A stretch of DNA of 64,000 bases from Plantago ovata. Taxonomy: Eukaryota; Streptophyta; Magnoliopsida; Lamiales; Plantaginaceae. Where the stretch lies: positions 21,963,566-22,027,565 of the forward strand of contig CM051458.1 in NCBI GenBank assembly GCA_028274465.1, in the 5' to 3' direction. The notes under the pieces were generated by a model, which had not been told where the DNA came from, did not search any database, and saw only the letters and a list, made by a program, of their open reading frames with translations. This document shows positions 21,181 through 34,600 of this stretch, piece by piece. How positions within the stretch are numbered: the stretch's first letter is position 1; each line of letters starts with the position of its first letter. A program made the position numbers and the translations under genes.

Positions 21181-24100
21181 TTAAGCTATTCCAGCAGAAG
21201 ATTTCCTAAGAATCTCCTTTACACTCTTCTCAGCAAGCGCAGAAAATTCAACACAGTCTTTCTCGTAATCTTCAAGTAGCTTACGGACTTCAAGTTGAAT
21301 GATTCTTGCATTCTTGCAGGCAGTATAATGATGGTTTTCACCATTCATTTCTTTGTAGTGAAGTACCCACAAGTGCATGTCCCAATTGCTGGCATGGAGA
21401 AGTTGTGTATCTGAAATTCCCTTGTTAGCATGAATCTTTCATAACCAGAGAAGATCTTCTTCTTGATCCTTGGCAGTGAGATAAAAATACTCATAAGGAA
21501 TCAAGCCATATTTCTTCTTTGACTTCTTGGTTAAAGGATCACTATAGTAAGCAACATAAATCGGTTTGATTAAATCAGGCTCTCGTTTCATTAGCTTGCC
21601 GATAGAGGTTCTTCTTACTAAGACTTCCAGATTCAGCCATTTTGCAGCAATGTTTCTTGGGTAGGGAGGAGAATACCTTTCTTTTCTTTGCACTTTTAAT
21701 TCAATCCAAGTGTACATTTGATTCAGTACAGCAGTTGGAAAGAAATCATTTACCAACAAATCTTCCAGCTTTAAGACCGAGCAACCATGTAGGTTTCTGA
21801 ACACATTCTGAGTTGTTTGTTCATTGCTGGTCTTTGTGTATTCAATGCCAGAGCCAATGGCAATGCTGGCTAGCCACTTTTCTTCCTATCTTTGCCTTCT
21901 TCTTCTTGACTTAGCATTTTCTTGATCTCTTGCTGAAGATCTTGAGTCAGAAGAGAAATGTTTGGAATGGCCAGAAGGAGTTAGGGCTGTAATTGGTCTA
22001 GCTCTTAGTGCTTGAGCTATTGTTTGGTCATCGTCATTATCATCATCTTCATTCAGATCTTGATGACTCTCAATGTGATAGTATTCTTGAGTTTCAGCAG
22101 ATGTTCTTCTCCTTTTTGGATTTGCTGAATTTCTCTCAGAATCTGTTTCAACTCGTCTCTTTGAACTTTGCTCTCTTTCAGCAAGAGGTTCTATGGGAGG
22201 TGGACTAGGCAGTATCAATGGCGCTTCAGTAGGGGTTTTCTTTGTTCTTGAAGATTTTCTTTGTTTATCTTTCCCCTTAGACATAGATTGCATCATTGGG
22301 TGAATGTGCAGAGAGAAAAAATCATTGCAATTTTCAGCAAGTTTACTTAGGTTATTGTACTTAAGAATTATTCCTTGCTGATCAGTAGTCAGCTTGGACA
22401 TTTCTTCTTTAATACTCACCAAGTTCTCCTCATGTCTGCGCTCATTGTTGACTTTTTCTTCAATGAAAGTCTGGGCCTTTTTCAATGCAGTTTTAGCCAG
22501 TTTGAGTGCTTGACTGACATCTTCATCATAGCTTTTATGATGTGGACTGATGTCTTTCTGAGCTATTGTAAGAGAAATAGTGTGTTTCAGCACAGTAGCC
22601 AATATTTTGCCAATATCTAGCGGACTCTTAGCAAGCTGTGCATCATCCTCTTCTTTGCATGCTTTGTGAACAGCCATGAGTGCCTTAATTCTGGGAGTGA
22701 GTGCCTCAACATTAGGGAACGACACTAAAGAGAGAGTGAGTGAATGAACTTTCATCTCAGTAGCGAATTGATCATCATTTATCAGCAAACGGCTTCTTTC
22801 AGCATCTCCTTCATCATGATCAAGAGATGGAGAACTGTAACCACTGTAGGTTCAACTTTCTTTGTCAGTTCTTCTTCGTTTGCTCAGAAATTGAAGAGAT
22901 CTTCTTCGTCATCAGATTCATCAAGGCCAGCAACCTTGGTTCCTAAATCTGTAACTTCAATCACTTGTGGTTGAGTGGTTGCTGAGGGCAACTCTTTAGA
23001 CTCAACAACTGGAGTTTCACCAGTAGTAAGTGGAAGGGAGGGGACTTCCGTGTTCTTCACTCCTAAAGATTGAGCAATGTCTAGATTCTGCGTATGCCTA
23101 GCATGAACCTGTAGACTGTTTTGAAGTGCTCTTTGATAATCTTCATCCATATCTTCATCATCAAGGTTTGGTTCAGTGACTTTGGCATCGAGTAAAGTTA
23201 ACTCGGCATCAGAAAGCTTATTTTTGCCTAATTTCATTTAGCATGCTTTCTGGCGTACTCTTCTTCAGTTTCAACAACTTGTTCAGTTGCTTGAGTACTT
23301 GTCTCAGCAGGAGCAGGAGTGGATTCTTGATGCTGACTGGTAGTTTGGTCAGCTTGCTGATTCTCAGTAACTTGATGTTCAGTCTCAGCAACTGTCAGCT
23401 TAACTCCACCAGCATCAGGACTAGGACCTTGATTATCATCATCATCATCCTTTTTGTCCTTGGATTATTTTCCTTCATCATCACTTGGATCTTTTGGGAT
23501 ATTTTCATCCTCTTCTTCTTCATCATCGTCCGTTAGTATGACTAACTCAAGATGTTTGTACATTGTTGCGCTAGTAACTTCCTCTTCTTCATTGATTTTG
23601 TGGGGATCAGCCACCACGGGTACAAAAGAATCCTTGAGGATCACAACTTGTTCAGCTGGAGAGGCACTCTTGAATTTAGCTTTCATATTCTCTCTAATTA
23701 GAGCAATCAGACTGGAGCTCATTAGCTGAGAATATGTTAGCTCTTCTGGAAGTATGGAATGTACAAAGGTCTCGAGCTTCAGTAGAGAAAGTCTCTTTTT
23801 CTCGTTGGACAGATGAAGGTGAAGATCAGAGAAATGCATCCTCCTGTACCTTTGCCAGTTGCTGACAGATTTAGCAACTCTGGTCAAGGTAGTTCTTTTG
23901 AAGTTTGAGTAAAGTTCTTCTGAACTTACTTCCAAATCTCCAGTGATGTGAACCACTTCAGTGGTCTCCTTTTGAGCCTGAAAAAGAATAAAATTAAGTT
24001 CAGGAAGGTTTTGGAAAATAGTTTTAGAGTCTAAAACTGGAACATGATTTACCTGCTGAAGTTCAGCAAGCTCATGTTGCACACTTTGTTGTGTTGGCAC

Positions 24101-26028
24101 TATTTCCATTGCTTCAGGAGCTTGAGAAGCATCCTTGAATTGTTCATCCTGAAATAATTTTAAGTTAGATACAAGTACTAAGTTGTCAAACTTAGTAGAT
24201 TTACCAAAATCTTCATCTACCTGCTGAACAGGAATTGTGGAATCTGGTGTAGAAGTTTCAGCAATCTTCTGACTTGTATCTTGAGAAGTCTGTAAGGAAA
24301 CAATAATATCAGCAAAAGATATAGTTTTAGTTATTGAAGTTTTGCTTATGTCTAAGTTAACTACCTGCTGAAGAAGGGCAGGTGGTGACTCAGTCCTTTC
24401 AGCAATGACAACATCTTCATTATCTGGGACTTGTTCTTCAGCAAACTTCTTTTCTTGCTCTATTTGAGAAGGCTGTGCAGATTCAGCAATCTCCCTTATC
24501 TCTGAATTGACAAGTTGAGCAGAGACATCTTGACCTTTAAGTTCACTGGTAGTCATGAACACATCTATTGACTTGTTGGAGTTGTCATCAATCTCCAAAT
24601 CCATTTGCTGGCTTAGTTCTGTCAGCAGCAGCTGAACTTTATCAATGGATGTTTTTGGTGAACTAGGTCCAATATTCTCAGCATCACGAGATGCATCGTC
24701 GAATAGTGTCTCTTGTGGTGTTTTAGCAACCTCTGGGACTTGAACCATTGCAGTCTCAGCAATTGCAGCTTCAGTAACTGCAGTTTCAGCAACTTGATGA
24801 TTTGCTTGTTTAGCAACCATCTTTTTAGCAACATTATCAGCAAGTGCCGCGTTTCTAAGATCAGCAACAATATCACTTGCTGGTTCCAGAGTATAGTCAT
24901 CGGGATTATCTACAATGTAGATATCTGGGACTGGGGCAGGAATTTCATTTCTACTGCCTTGTGGTCTTATTTCAGCAGATGTATCAACGTTGAGTTGATT
25001 GTTGAAGGCTTCTGCAAACACTTCAACATTGCTGAAGGCTTCTGCAAACACTTCTACAACATCTACTGGAGTGGCTTGTGTTTCAGCAACTCCTGAAGCA
25101 TCATCTGAAAGATCATGGACAATTAGAATGGTCTTTCGAGCCATTGTTTTCTTTATTGGGTAAGTCTTTGTCCGTTTCTTCTTAGGAATGGGGTCAGCTG
25201 ATGACGTTGCAGTTTGAGTGTCATCATCAACTTTCATCAGCTGGTAACACAATCAACAGGTCTGTTGTACTTTGCCCAGTTGAGCTCTGTTCTGTTCTCA
25301 TGGATATGCATTAGCAATGGCCACCTTCTCAAGCCAACTTGGTCTATTCCCCCAACTTGGGAGTCTAAGACTTTGATTAGTAGCAGAGCTACTAGACCAA
25401 GTGAATGGCAGAAATGCTTCCTCTTTACGTGCTTTGAGGTCCAAGTCACGGGAGCAATCTCTCCTTTCTTCATTTTTTCGTTTCTGACATCACTGTAGAA
25501 GGCTTCTATTTCTTCATCAGTGGCAGTGATGTCATTTTCAGTTCCAGTAGTTGGAATTTGAAAGATGTTGGCTAAATCGATCCATTTCAGGATGATTTGC
25601 ACACCTTGAACTGTGGTAGAAATCACTTTTTCAGTGACTCCTTGTCCATCAGTGAGAGTTTGGCTTTCTGCATTATTGTACAATTCCATAGAATCTAACA
25701 TACTCACTTTCTTAGGGCGAGTAGTTATGAAGAAAAGAAGGCCTTGTTGATTTATCAAATTTAGCGCCTCTTCATTTTCTTCATCTAATTCTTGTTCATA
25801 GAAGTATCTTATATACTTCTCCTTGGAAAATCCGCCCCATTGCATCATCTGTTCACACTTTGCAGTGTCAAGATATGCAGGCGGCATGGGTCTCTCTGTT
25901 ATTCGGTCGTTTTTCAACACAATTTTCACTGTGTTGGTTGCCGGAGTTTCAACCGAAGTAGTGCTTTTCCCAGCACTATCAGCTTTGGACGATTTTGAGG
26001 TCTTTGAGGTCTGTCTCTTTGGAGCCAT
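21181..26028 (-). pseudogene. Extra gene region of Sirevirus C
   Basis: From the ATG at 26028 (MAPKRQTSKTSKSSK) to the C-terminal SSAGIA at 21181. It shows the N-terminal plant-transposon-protein-like domain (26028-25237), a long Val-Ala-Glu/Gln-rich middle, Asp/Glu runs near 23500, the helical region (about 22680-22300) and the conserved C-terminal domain. A 595-codon open stretch spans 25252-23465. It is broken a few times. Bases 20922-21180 are polypurine tract and untranslated 3' sequence. Confidence 0.75.
23978..24364 (-). other. Three intron-like modules in the extra gene of C
   Basis: On the minus strand three segments start right after CAGCAG with GTA and end in a T-rich CAG: 24364-24290 (75 nt), 24220-24149 (72 nt) and 24052-23978 (75 nt). 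All are multiples of three and stay open in frame. The same borders occur in A, B and E. They could be short retained introns. They could equally be a diverged protein repeat, since each module starts with a QQV motif and the second and third also end in LFQ. The sequence alone does not decide. Confidence 0.4.
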
Positions 26029-26996
26029 TTCTTATATAGCTAGAGAAATGTACGAAAAAGATTAACTTGCTTTTTGACCGGAGGTACAATGAATTCAGGG
26101 CACAGGCTATAAAATTTGCAGAGAAAGGAAATGTGAGTTAAATAATTTTGTCTTTCTCTAACTCTTTTTTTATATAGTATCTCTGTTGTGCAAGAAGCTC
26201 ACGGTTTTGAGTTCTCAGCAAGGGTAAAACAGAGATTCAACTGCGTTAGTGGAGCCTTTGCATTAAATGCGTAGTGGTCCACTAATAAAAACCGTCAGAG
26301 CACACTTTCTCTTTGTGATATTAACCGTTAGATCAAAAACTACTTTAAATCAATGGCCACAATTATGTTTCATGTCATGATTAACAGCGAGTTTATCTGT
26401 GCCACGATTAACGTCACAAATTGATTTTACCTTGATTCACGGGATTTGATCCTTTTTACCACAGCGCTAATTGCTTACTGAAGTAAATGAGAATCTTTTC
26501 AGCGATTTTGGACAAATTGACTTTGGCACTTACCTTTTTAGGTAACAAGCCTTGTATTTGCTGAAAGTTCTCCCTTAATCAAATATCTCATACTACTTTA
26601 AGTTAAAAGACATTTCTGAGTTCCCGTCTCAGCAAATTCTTTTTATATTGAGATTATCTTTGGTAAAATCCGAGAAGTGTTCTTGCTCTTTGCTGAGTTC
26701 CCATCTCAGATTTTTCCTTTGATACTTGAATATCTGTTTCAGTATCTTTGATTGTCTGAAGGCCCGTTTCAGCAATCCTTAAAGTTTTTCTCTTACCGAG
26801 TGCCCATCTCAGCAAGTGATCAAGTTTCCTAACAAATACCCGTTTTGAAGGAATTACTTGCTGAATACCTATTTCAGCAATCATACAGTGAACTATCATT
26901 TCTTTTAGAGGAAATCAGTAGAAGGAGCTTTAAATATGTAAGCATACTTTGGCTTGCTGAATGCTTCTTTCAGCAATCTGCCAATTGTATACCTTA
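26029..26996 (-). other. pol-to-extra-gene spacer of C with TATA box and hairpin array
   Basis: It holds the internal TATA box (about 26169-26176, 140 bp before the ATG at 26028). An array of about seven inverted repeats runs from 26613 to 26965. Clear examples are CTGAGTTCCCGTCTCAG at 26616 and GATACTTGAA...TTTCAGTATC at 26721-26746. No coding sequence is seen. The layout is the same as in A at 6581-7336. Confidence 0.7.
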
Positions 26997-29900
26997 CTAT
27001 TGAGGTAGTTCAATCAATCCAAGGTTATACCTTAGTATTGCGAATCTATTATCTGGTAGGGGCTTGGTAAAGATGTCAGCAAGTTGATCATCGGTACCTA
27101 CTTTCACAACCTCAATGTCTCCCTTTTCCACATGATCTCTAATAAAATGATGTCTAATATCAATGTGTTTTGTCCTTGAGTGGAACTTGGGATTTTGCGT
27201 GATAGCAATAGCACTTGTATTTTCACAAAAGATTGGTGTTTTCTTTGCAGAAATACCATAATCTCTTAATTGTTGCTGAATCCATAGGATTTGAGTTGTG
27301 CAACAACCAGCCGCATTGTACTCAGATTCAGTAGATGAATTGGCAACACAGGTTTGCTTCTTGCTGAACCATGATATTAATCTAGTACCTAGAAACTGAC
27401 AAGTTCCAGAAGTACTTTTTCTATCAAGAGTTGATCCTCCATGATCAGCATCAGAATAACCAACCAATTTTAGTCCATAATCTTTAGGATACCATAATCC
27501 AACATTGACTGTACCTTTGACATATTTCAGTATCTTAAGTGCCTTTTTGTAGTGTGATTCTCTTGGATCAGATTGGAATCTTGCACACACACAAACAGCA
27601 TACTGAATGTCAGGTCTACTTGCTGTTAAATACAACAAGGAACCAATGAGTTTCCTATACTTGTGTTCTTCAACACACTTATCTTCTTTAGTATAACACA
27701 ATTTGGTACCAACACTCATAGGGATCTTTTCAGGTTTTTCTTCCTCTTTGATCCTAAACTTTATGAGCATTTCCTTTGCATACTTTGCTTGATTTATGAA
27801 TATTCCATCCTTGAGTTGCTTGACTTGCAATCCTAGGAAATAATTCAATTTACCTGTCATACTCATTTCAAACTTGTTTGTCATGAGTTTGGCAAAATCA
27901 TCACAAAGTTGCTTGTCCTTAGATCCAAATATTCTGTCATCCACATAAATCTGAACTAAGAGTATTTTACCATCATGGTTCATGGTAAATAAAGTTTTGT
28001 CAACTTCACTTTTCTTGAAACCATTATCCACCAAGAACTTAGCTAAGGTATCATGCCAAGCTCTTGGTGCTTGCTTTAGATCATATACAGCTTTCTGAAG
28101 TTTGTATACCATCTTGGTTTCTGAGGGAAGTTCAAAGCCAGGGGGTTGTTCCAAGTAGACTTCTTCAGCAAGTTCACCATTTAAGAATGAACTTTTAACA
28201 TCCATTTGATAAACAAGGAAGTCATTGTGATCCGCAAAGTCTAATTGCATCCAATCTTGCAACTGGTGCATAAGACTCATTATAGTCCAATCCTTCAGTC
28301 TGACAGTAACCTTGAGCAACTAATCGTGTTTTATTCCTTGTTACTTCACCAGACTCACTCAGCTTGTTTCTGAACACCCACTTTGTACCAATTGCTTTCT
28401 TGCCTTCAGCAAGGGGTACAAGTTTCCAGACTTTGTTCCTTTCAAATTGATCCAGTTCTTCTTGCATTGCCTTGATCCATTCAGAATGCGTTAAAGCTTC
28501 TTCTATGGTCTTGGGTTCAATTTCTGAAACAAAGCAAGAGAACAAAGCTTCTACTTCTACGACATTTGCTTCTTCATCAAGTCCTTGAGTAGCAGATACT
28601 TTGGATCTAGTCACTTGGCGTTTGTCAATATCACCAATCATATCCGTAGAGGGATGATCTCTAATCCATTTATTAACGGGTTTTCTGCTCTTTGGATCTG
28701 GATAAGTTTGCTCATCAGCATGTGACTCTTCAGTATGTACTTGCTCAGTACTACTGGTATTTTGTTGTGTCTCTGCTGAGATTGGTTCATCAGCAACTGC
28801 TTGTTCAGCATTGCTAGATTATGGTAACTCGTCATCAGGCACAGGAAGTTTCATAGTTTCAGCAACATCCGGAGCAACTGCGTCTTTTGCTGGAAATTCT
28901 TTGTCATGAACTATATTTATCTTGTCATGAATCGGGGGAGGAGAGTCATTATTTAGTTCAATTGACTTGACTTGCCTAACATCAGATTCAGTTCTTCGCT
29001 CGTGTATGAGTAGCTTCTTCATACAATCTGATATTTCTTCTTCAACAGGCACTCCTTGTGACTTTTCATAGAATACAACATGCACTGATTCTTCGATCTT
29101 TTGTGCCTTTTTGTTGTAAACTCTATAAGTTTTACTATGCAAGGAGTAACAAAGAAATATCGCTTCATCTGCCTTTGGTTGATATGTTCTTAGGTATTCT
29201 CTACCATTGTTAAGAACAAAACACTTACAACCAAAGACTCTTAGATGGGTGATGTTAGGAGGTCTTCCAACAAATAACTCATAGGGTGTTTTGTTGTATT
29301 CCTTAGTAATCAGACATCTGTTTTCAGTATAACAGGCGGTATTAATCGCTTCAACCCAGTAAGCTTCACTTATTTCAGTGTCAGCAAGCATTGTTCTTGC
29401 AGCTTCTTTTAGGGTGCGATTCTTCCTTTCATCAACACCATTTTGTTGTGGTGTCCTTACTGAGGATAACTGATGTTGTATGCCTTTTGAAGTTAATACT
29501 CAATTATGTACTGGTTCACAAACTCAGTACCATGGTCTGTTCTTATGACTTTTACCTTGTCATTTTTCATGACTTCAAGCTTATTCAGCAAGTTAGGCAT
29601 TTCAGTCCTTGTTTCAGACTTGTGCTTGATAAATACTACCCAAGTGAATCTTGAATAGTCATCTACCACCACCAGACCATACTTCTTACCAGCATCGCTT
29701 GTTGAAGAAGATTCAAACAAGTCCATGTGCAAGAGTTGTAAAGGTTTTGTAGTTGACGGTACTGCCTTGTTCTTAAAAGAAGATTTGGTTTACTTTCCTT
29801 GCTGACATGCATTGCAAACACCATCCTTCTTGAAAGTGACCAAAGGTAATCCAACTACAAGTGCCTTTTTAGACAGCTTATTCAGCGTCTTGAAGTTTAG

Positions 29901-30370
29901 GTGACTTGTTCATTTATGCCATAACCATGTTTTTTCAGCAAGGCAATCATGATCTGAGACAAGGCATTTTTCAACGATTGTTGAAGACCAATCTACAGTG
30001 TACAAACCTCCTGATCTTGTAGCAACCATAATAACCTTCTTTGTCTCATAGTCTATAAGTTTACATTCATCACTTTTGATTTTGATGAAGTATCCTTTAT
30101 CAGTGAATTGACTCATGATGAAAACGTTAAACTTAAGATTTTTGACATAAAGAACTCCCAAAATGGTAATGCATCCTAACTTCACGTCACCATAACCTTT
30201 TGTAGAACCAAAGCCTCCACCAGCAAACCTTATTGTTGGACTTTAGACCACCGTCTATAGTTTATAAGGTTATTTTTGTTGCCCGTCATGTGCTTTCCAC
30301 AACCACTGTCAAAGTTTCAGATTGCATTGTTTGTCTCCGTGGCTGAAGTCTGCACAATTAAGAGCAAACA
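26997..30370 (-). pseudogene. pol region of Sirevirus C
   Basis: Carries GAG-pre-integrase, integrase, RT ([14 protein letters not shown] region, AFLNGE-like block) and RNase H ([39 protein letters not shown]). It ends RYNLGLIELPQ at 26997. It is interrupted several times. The RT and RNase H half (28641-26997) is the best kept. Confidence 0.88.
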
Positions 30371-30379
30371 AGTTAATTA

Positions 30380-32762
30380 TCCAATATTGGATGTCGATTA
30401 ACATGTTCAAGAATGCGTCCAGTGGAAACTCAAGTCTTAAGCTTTTCAACTTTGACTTGTTTTCTACTTGCTGAGGAACTAGGAGGTTTTGAACCGAAAG
30501 ACTTTTGATTCGTGCTGATCAAATCCACTTTCTGATGTGGTGTCTTGCTCGGTTGACCTTTTTGTTGAACATGCTTTTCAGTAAGTTCTTTTTTGGCAAG
30601 GTTTCTTCTAGCCCTAGCTTTTTGAGTTTTGTCAGAACTCTTTGGCTTGGTTTTATTCATCTCTTTGAAGTATCTTTGCTGACTTTGCTTATACTCATGA
30701 AAAAGTTGACTTTGCTTGGTTTTGAAACCGAGTCCACTTTTTGAGAATGCTGAGCTTTTGTCTCAGAAACCTTACTTGATTCAGGTTTGTCAGCAAAGGT
30801 CTTCTGATTACTTTTAGTAATCTTGCCTTTTGACTTAACAAATTGCTTTTCAGCAACTTGTTTGGCGGAATGCTTTACAACATACTTTTTCTTAATAGTT
30901 TGCTTTTCAGCAACCTGTTTCCTTTTAAAGTCTTGTTACTTTGAGTAGCAACAGTGGGCTTTACGGTCGTAGGTACTTGATTGCATTTTTCAGCAACCTT
31001 AGATTGACCAAACTGATATAGTTCTGGTTGACCACTATCAGTTGCACGTACAAAGGAAATTGGTGATTTGTCTTTACTCAAGATTATTATGTCATCACCT
31101 TCATACGTTGCACCTAAACCTTCTTTCTGAGATGGATCTCTCAGATAAGAGTTTAGTTCAGTCAGCGTATTACTTGCATCAGCATAAGATTTGAAATTGA
31201 TTTTCATCTTTTTCATTTCTTGTATTTCAGCAAGTAACTTTAGAATCGAGGACTGATACTCTTCCAATTCTATTGCCATTTGAGAATTCTTCTCTGTAGC
31301 TTCAGCGATCAACTTCTTGAGATGCAATATTTCAGCATCTTTCTTTTCTGACTCTTCTTTCAGCAAGACATACTTTTCAGTAGTTTGCTTGGTCAGAGTT
31401 TCAGCATTTTGTAGTTTCTCTTGCTGTTTGCTCAGAGTTTTGTCAAACCTTTCGATTTCTCCTTGAATTCTATCAAGGTCAATATCATCTTCACTTTCTG
31501 AGTCAGAGTCAGAGGTAGGACTGTTTACCTGACCGGCCATGAGGTAGAATTCGTAGTTTGACACATCTGGATAAGCTTCCATATGTATTCCACAAACTTC
31601 CTTGCCTATATCTACGTCAAGAGTGGCTTCTTCTTCTTCAGTGTCTGAGCTTTCTACCTCACTGTCTTCGGAGCTGGTATCAATGCACAACGCATCGATT
31701 TTTTCTTGAAGCTTCTTCTTTTCTTCAGCAATAAAAGCCCTTTTGAACTTCTTCTTCTTTTCAGCAGATTTACCTTTTAGCAAAGGACAATTTGCTTTGA
31801 AGTGTTCAGGCTTTTTGCAGTAAAAGCAGAGATCATTTCCAACTGCTGGTTCTTCAGAGGAATTTGCTTGCTGAGGCCAGAGGAATTTGTTACCAAGATG
31901 CTTTTTCAGCTTCTCTTTTGCTTTTCGCCTTTCAAGTTCCTTACTGATGAATTTCTTCATGTTTTTAACAACTAAAGCATTTCCATTAGCAAGCTCTTTA
32001 TCATTCTTCTTTTCAGAAGATGACGGCTTTGCAGCAAGAGCAATGTTTTGCGATTTTTCAGCAAACACATTTTCTCTTTGCTTTGTCTCGTAGTTGACAG
32101 TAGCAAGATGAGAGAATAACTCTGTAGGTGTGATGTTTGGCATTCCTTGATTATAGTAGAAATTCTGAGTATGGATCCATTCTTGGTTCAGACTTCTGAT
32201 AATGGTTTTCACCTTCTCAGAATCTGAGTAAAGATTTCCAACTCCTAAGGTAGCCATCTCACTTACTAGAGTTGTGAATCTGAAGTACAAGTCTTCCATT
32301 GACTCATTTGTACCTTGTTTAAAGTTTTTGAACTTTAACTTCATCACTTCGAGTTTGTTTTCCTTGGTTTTATCAGATCCAGTGCAAAGATCTTGAACCA
32401 TTTTCCAAGCGTCCTTAGCAGTTTTGGCACCCCCATAGTTTGCACTGTATAGTATCCGGAGTTGATCTAATGATGATGTTTCTTGCTTGGCCATCAAGAC
32501 AGAATCTCTTAGGTTCGTCGGAAGTCCATTCCTCTCTTGGTTTTGGAACGGCGGTGTCAACCGGTTCTCCTAAGATAGTTTTCTTACCAGTGGGATCCAT
32601 GGTTTTGTGAGGAAAGATTATTTCAAGTTTAATGATCTTGATAGGTCCATCATTTATGACAGTGACCATTTCATCACTAATGGCCTCAAGATGTAACATC
32701 ATGTTGTTTCGCCACTTTTCATAGTTTTCCATCTTCAGCAAGGGAGCGTCTCCTAAAGACAT
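30380..32762 (-). pseudogene. gag region of Sirevirus C
   Basis: ATG at 32762 (MSLGDAPLLKMENYEKWRNN). It carries the copia-type capsid domain, a zinc knuckle region (CFYCKKPEHFKANCP), an acidic stretch, a coiled-coil-like segment and a Lys-rich tail. A 561-codon open stretch covers 32560-30875. It is interrupted a few times. Confidence 0.87.
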
Positions 32763-32858
32763 CCTGTCAGCAAAAGACTACCAAATTTATCAAGTGAGAG
32801 TGATTTACGGAAAGCACCTAAGGGGATCTAGGTTCAGTGCTGAAGGTTAAAGAACCTC

Positions 32859-32870
32859 GCTCTGATACCA
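32859..32870 (-). other. Primer binding site of Sirevirus C
   Basis: The minus strand reads TGGTATCAGAGC, the exact complement expected for the plant initiator Met-tRNA 3' end, two bases from the LTR end at 32873. Confidence 0.9.
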
Positions 32871-32872
32871 CT

Positions 32873-33205
32873 TGTTGGTCCCTTTAAACAACAAGAAAAG
32901 ACTAGAGGGGGGGGGGGTGAATAGTCTTTTCAAATTTTTGTCGTTTAAAAACTTTCTCAGCAAGGACTTATTACTTTTCAGTAATAAGTTTGCTGATACT
33001 TAACTCTCTTAGCAAGTACTAGTTAATTTTCAGTAACGAGTTTTACTGGTACTTAAAAACAGAGTGCGGAAGTCTTTGTAAAATAACTGCTTTTCAGTAA
33101 GTGCTAGTTTCAGCAAGTGAGCAGAGTGACAGTGTATAGATAAATAAGCTTGTTGAAAACTAAATGCAGTAAAGTAAATCACACAAACACTTTTTATAGT
33201 GGTAT
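32873..33205 (-). repeat. 5' LTR fragment of Sirevirus C
   Basis: The first 333 bp match the LTR at 18185 onward (G-run near 32908-32917 and the TCAGCAAG/TTGCTGA repeats). The match stops in ATAGTGGTAT, where the G2 sequence TGCTAAACG begins. The rest of this LTR is not found on the far side of G2. Confidence 0.82.
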
Positions 33206-34210
33206 TGCTAAACGTATTTTTGACGCGTTCATCTTGTCTTTTTTACCTTCTTTTGCTACCTTTTAGCCTTGTTTTTTTGGTTAGTTTTGTAGAATAGTGT
33301 CACGTTTTGTGTTTTTTGCATTTTCGGGCACTTAGGTACGAAACGGTGTTTTTGGAGCTAAAAACGAAGCATTTTGGATGAAAAATGACCCCGTTGAAGT
33401 TCCTTGATCTCTGTGGACATTTTCGTGAGTGCCCTTAGTTCGAGTTAAGCCAATAATCACATTTTTGAGAACTTAGCCTTACCTTGGAAGCAAATTCAAA
33501 AGTTCGGGTGGAAGTTTTGGAGTCGTTCAAGTGTTTATGATTGACACAGCCTAGCCATTTGGGCCATAACTTTTTCATACAGCATTGTATTGACCTCAAA
33601 CCAACTTCCACGCGTAGCTAACTCAATGAGATATCCAACGGTATATTACACGCTCCGATCCGACATCATATGAGCCCTGTAGAGCGAGTTAAAGTCAGGC
33701 GGAAATTCTGGGCAGATTCACTGGAATTCCAGGCGAAGCGCTTGGCCCCTGTCAAGCCCTTCGCTTGTCAAGCTAAGCGCTTGACAGAAGCCAAGCCCTT
33801 CGCTTGGACTCAGATCCAGATCGCGATTTTGGCATTAAAACTCGATTTTGAGCATATCATTGTGTTTTATTTTATATTTTCGTATGTTTTTGGTGATAAA
33901 ATAGGTTTTAAGATGATAATTTTGCGTTTTGGGAGGAAAAAGGCGTCTCCAGGAATCTGGAGATGCCAGGCAAACCGCCCCCCACGTGGGGCGATTCGCC
34001 TGGCAAGTCCAGGTTGCCTGGGACGTTCTGGACACCCCAGGCGAATCGCCCCCACCTGGGGCGGTTCGCCCCGGGTGTCCAGAAACCCGGAGGTCCGGAT
34101 TTTCGTTCGGAAACCCAATTTACTCCTATTATGCTAACTTATTGATCTTTTTACTTATTTTATCGCTCGTTTTGGTTTCTCACGAGTTTGATTGAGTCCT
34201 ATAAGTTACA
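33206..34210 (+). repeat. G2 left LTR-like sequence, divergent subfamily
   Basis: Starts TGCTAAACGTATTTTTGACG at the break in the Sirevirus LTR. It shares AGAATAGTGTCACGTTT and a following CTTAGGTA-type block with the right LTR (35755) but has a different start. It holds GC-rich palindromic blocks of two kinds: AAGCGCTTG-type at 33727-33810 and GGCGATTCGCC-type at 33963-34083. The right boundary is uncertain. Confidence 0.5.
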
Positions 34211-34516
34211 GGTACAAGTTAGCTCTCACCTTAAATCCAATTTCGACGTTCGGGACGAGCAACGACGTTCAGGTTTGGGGGGGGGGGTTATGCTGGCTAT
34301 CTCTATACTTGTTCTGCTTATGATAAACTCGTGAAACCCTTTGTTTGCATTTGCACGTTTACCGCTTTCTTAGTATTTAGTTGCATACACTACATTCATC
34401 CTAGTATCGTTTTGCATGTTTTTATGTGGAGTTTATTGTCAAATTTTTGGAACCTTTTTATTGGGTAGATTAACTAGATATGACCTTTGACCATGTGTTT
34501 CATCTCTATGAATTTG

Positions 34517-34600
34517 TTTGAGGTTTTTCTCGTTTGGCTTGTCACATTTATATATGCATTTGAGGTTTTTCTCGTTTGGCTTGTCACATTTATATATGCA
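34517..34600. repeat. Perfect 42-bp tandem duplication in G2
   Basis: 34517-34558 and 34559-34600 are identical; each unit starts TTTGAGGTTTTTCTCG and ends TATATATGCA. G4 has one unit at the matching place (about 62850-62890). It is a recent local duplication. Confidence 0.9.

Larger units (their letters stand above)
18185..33205 (-). mobile_element. Sirevirus copy C, near full length, 5' LTR truncated
   Basis: Order from high coordinates: LTR fragment (32873-33205), primer site, gag, pol, hairpin spacer, extra gene, polypurine tract and shared LTR. Reading frames are broken about ten times. The 5' LTR stops where the unrelated G2 element begins. It shares its 3' LTR with B. Confidence 0.82.
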
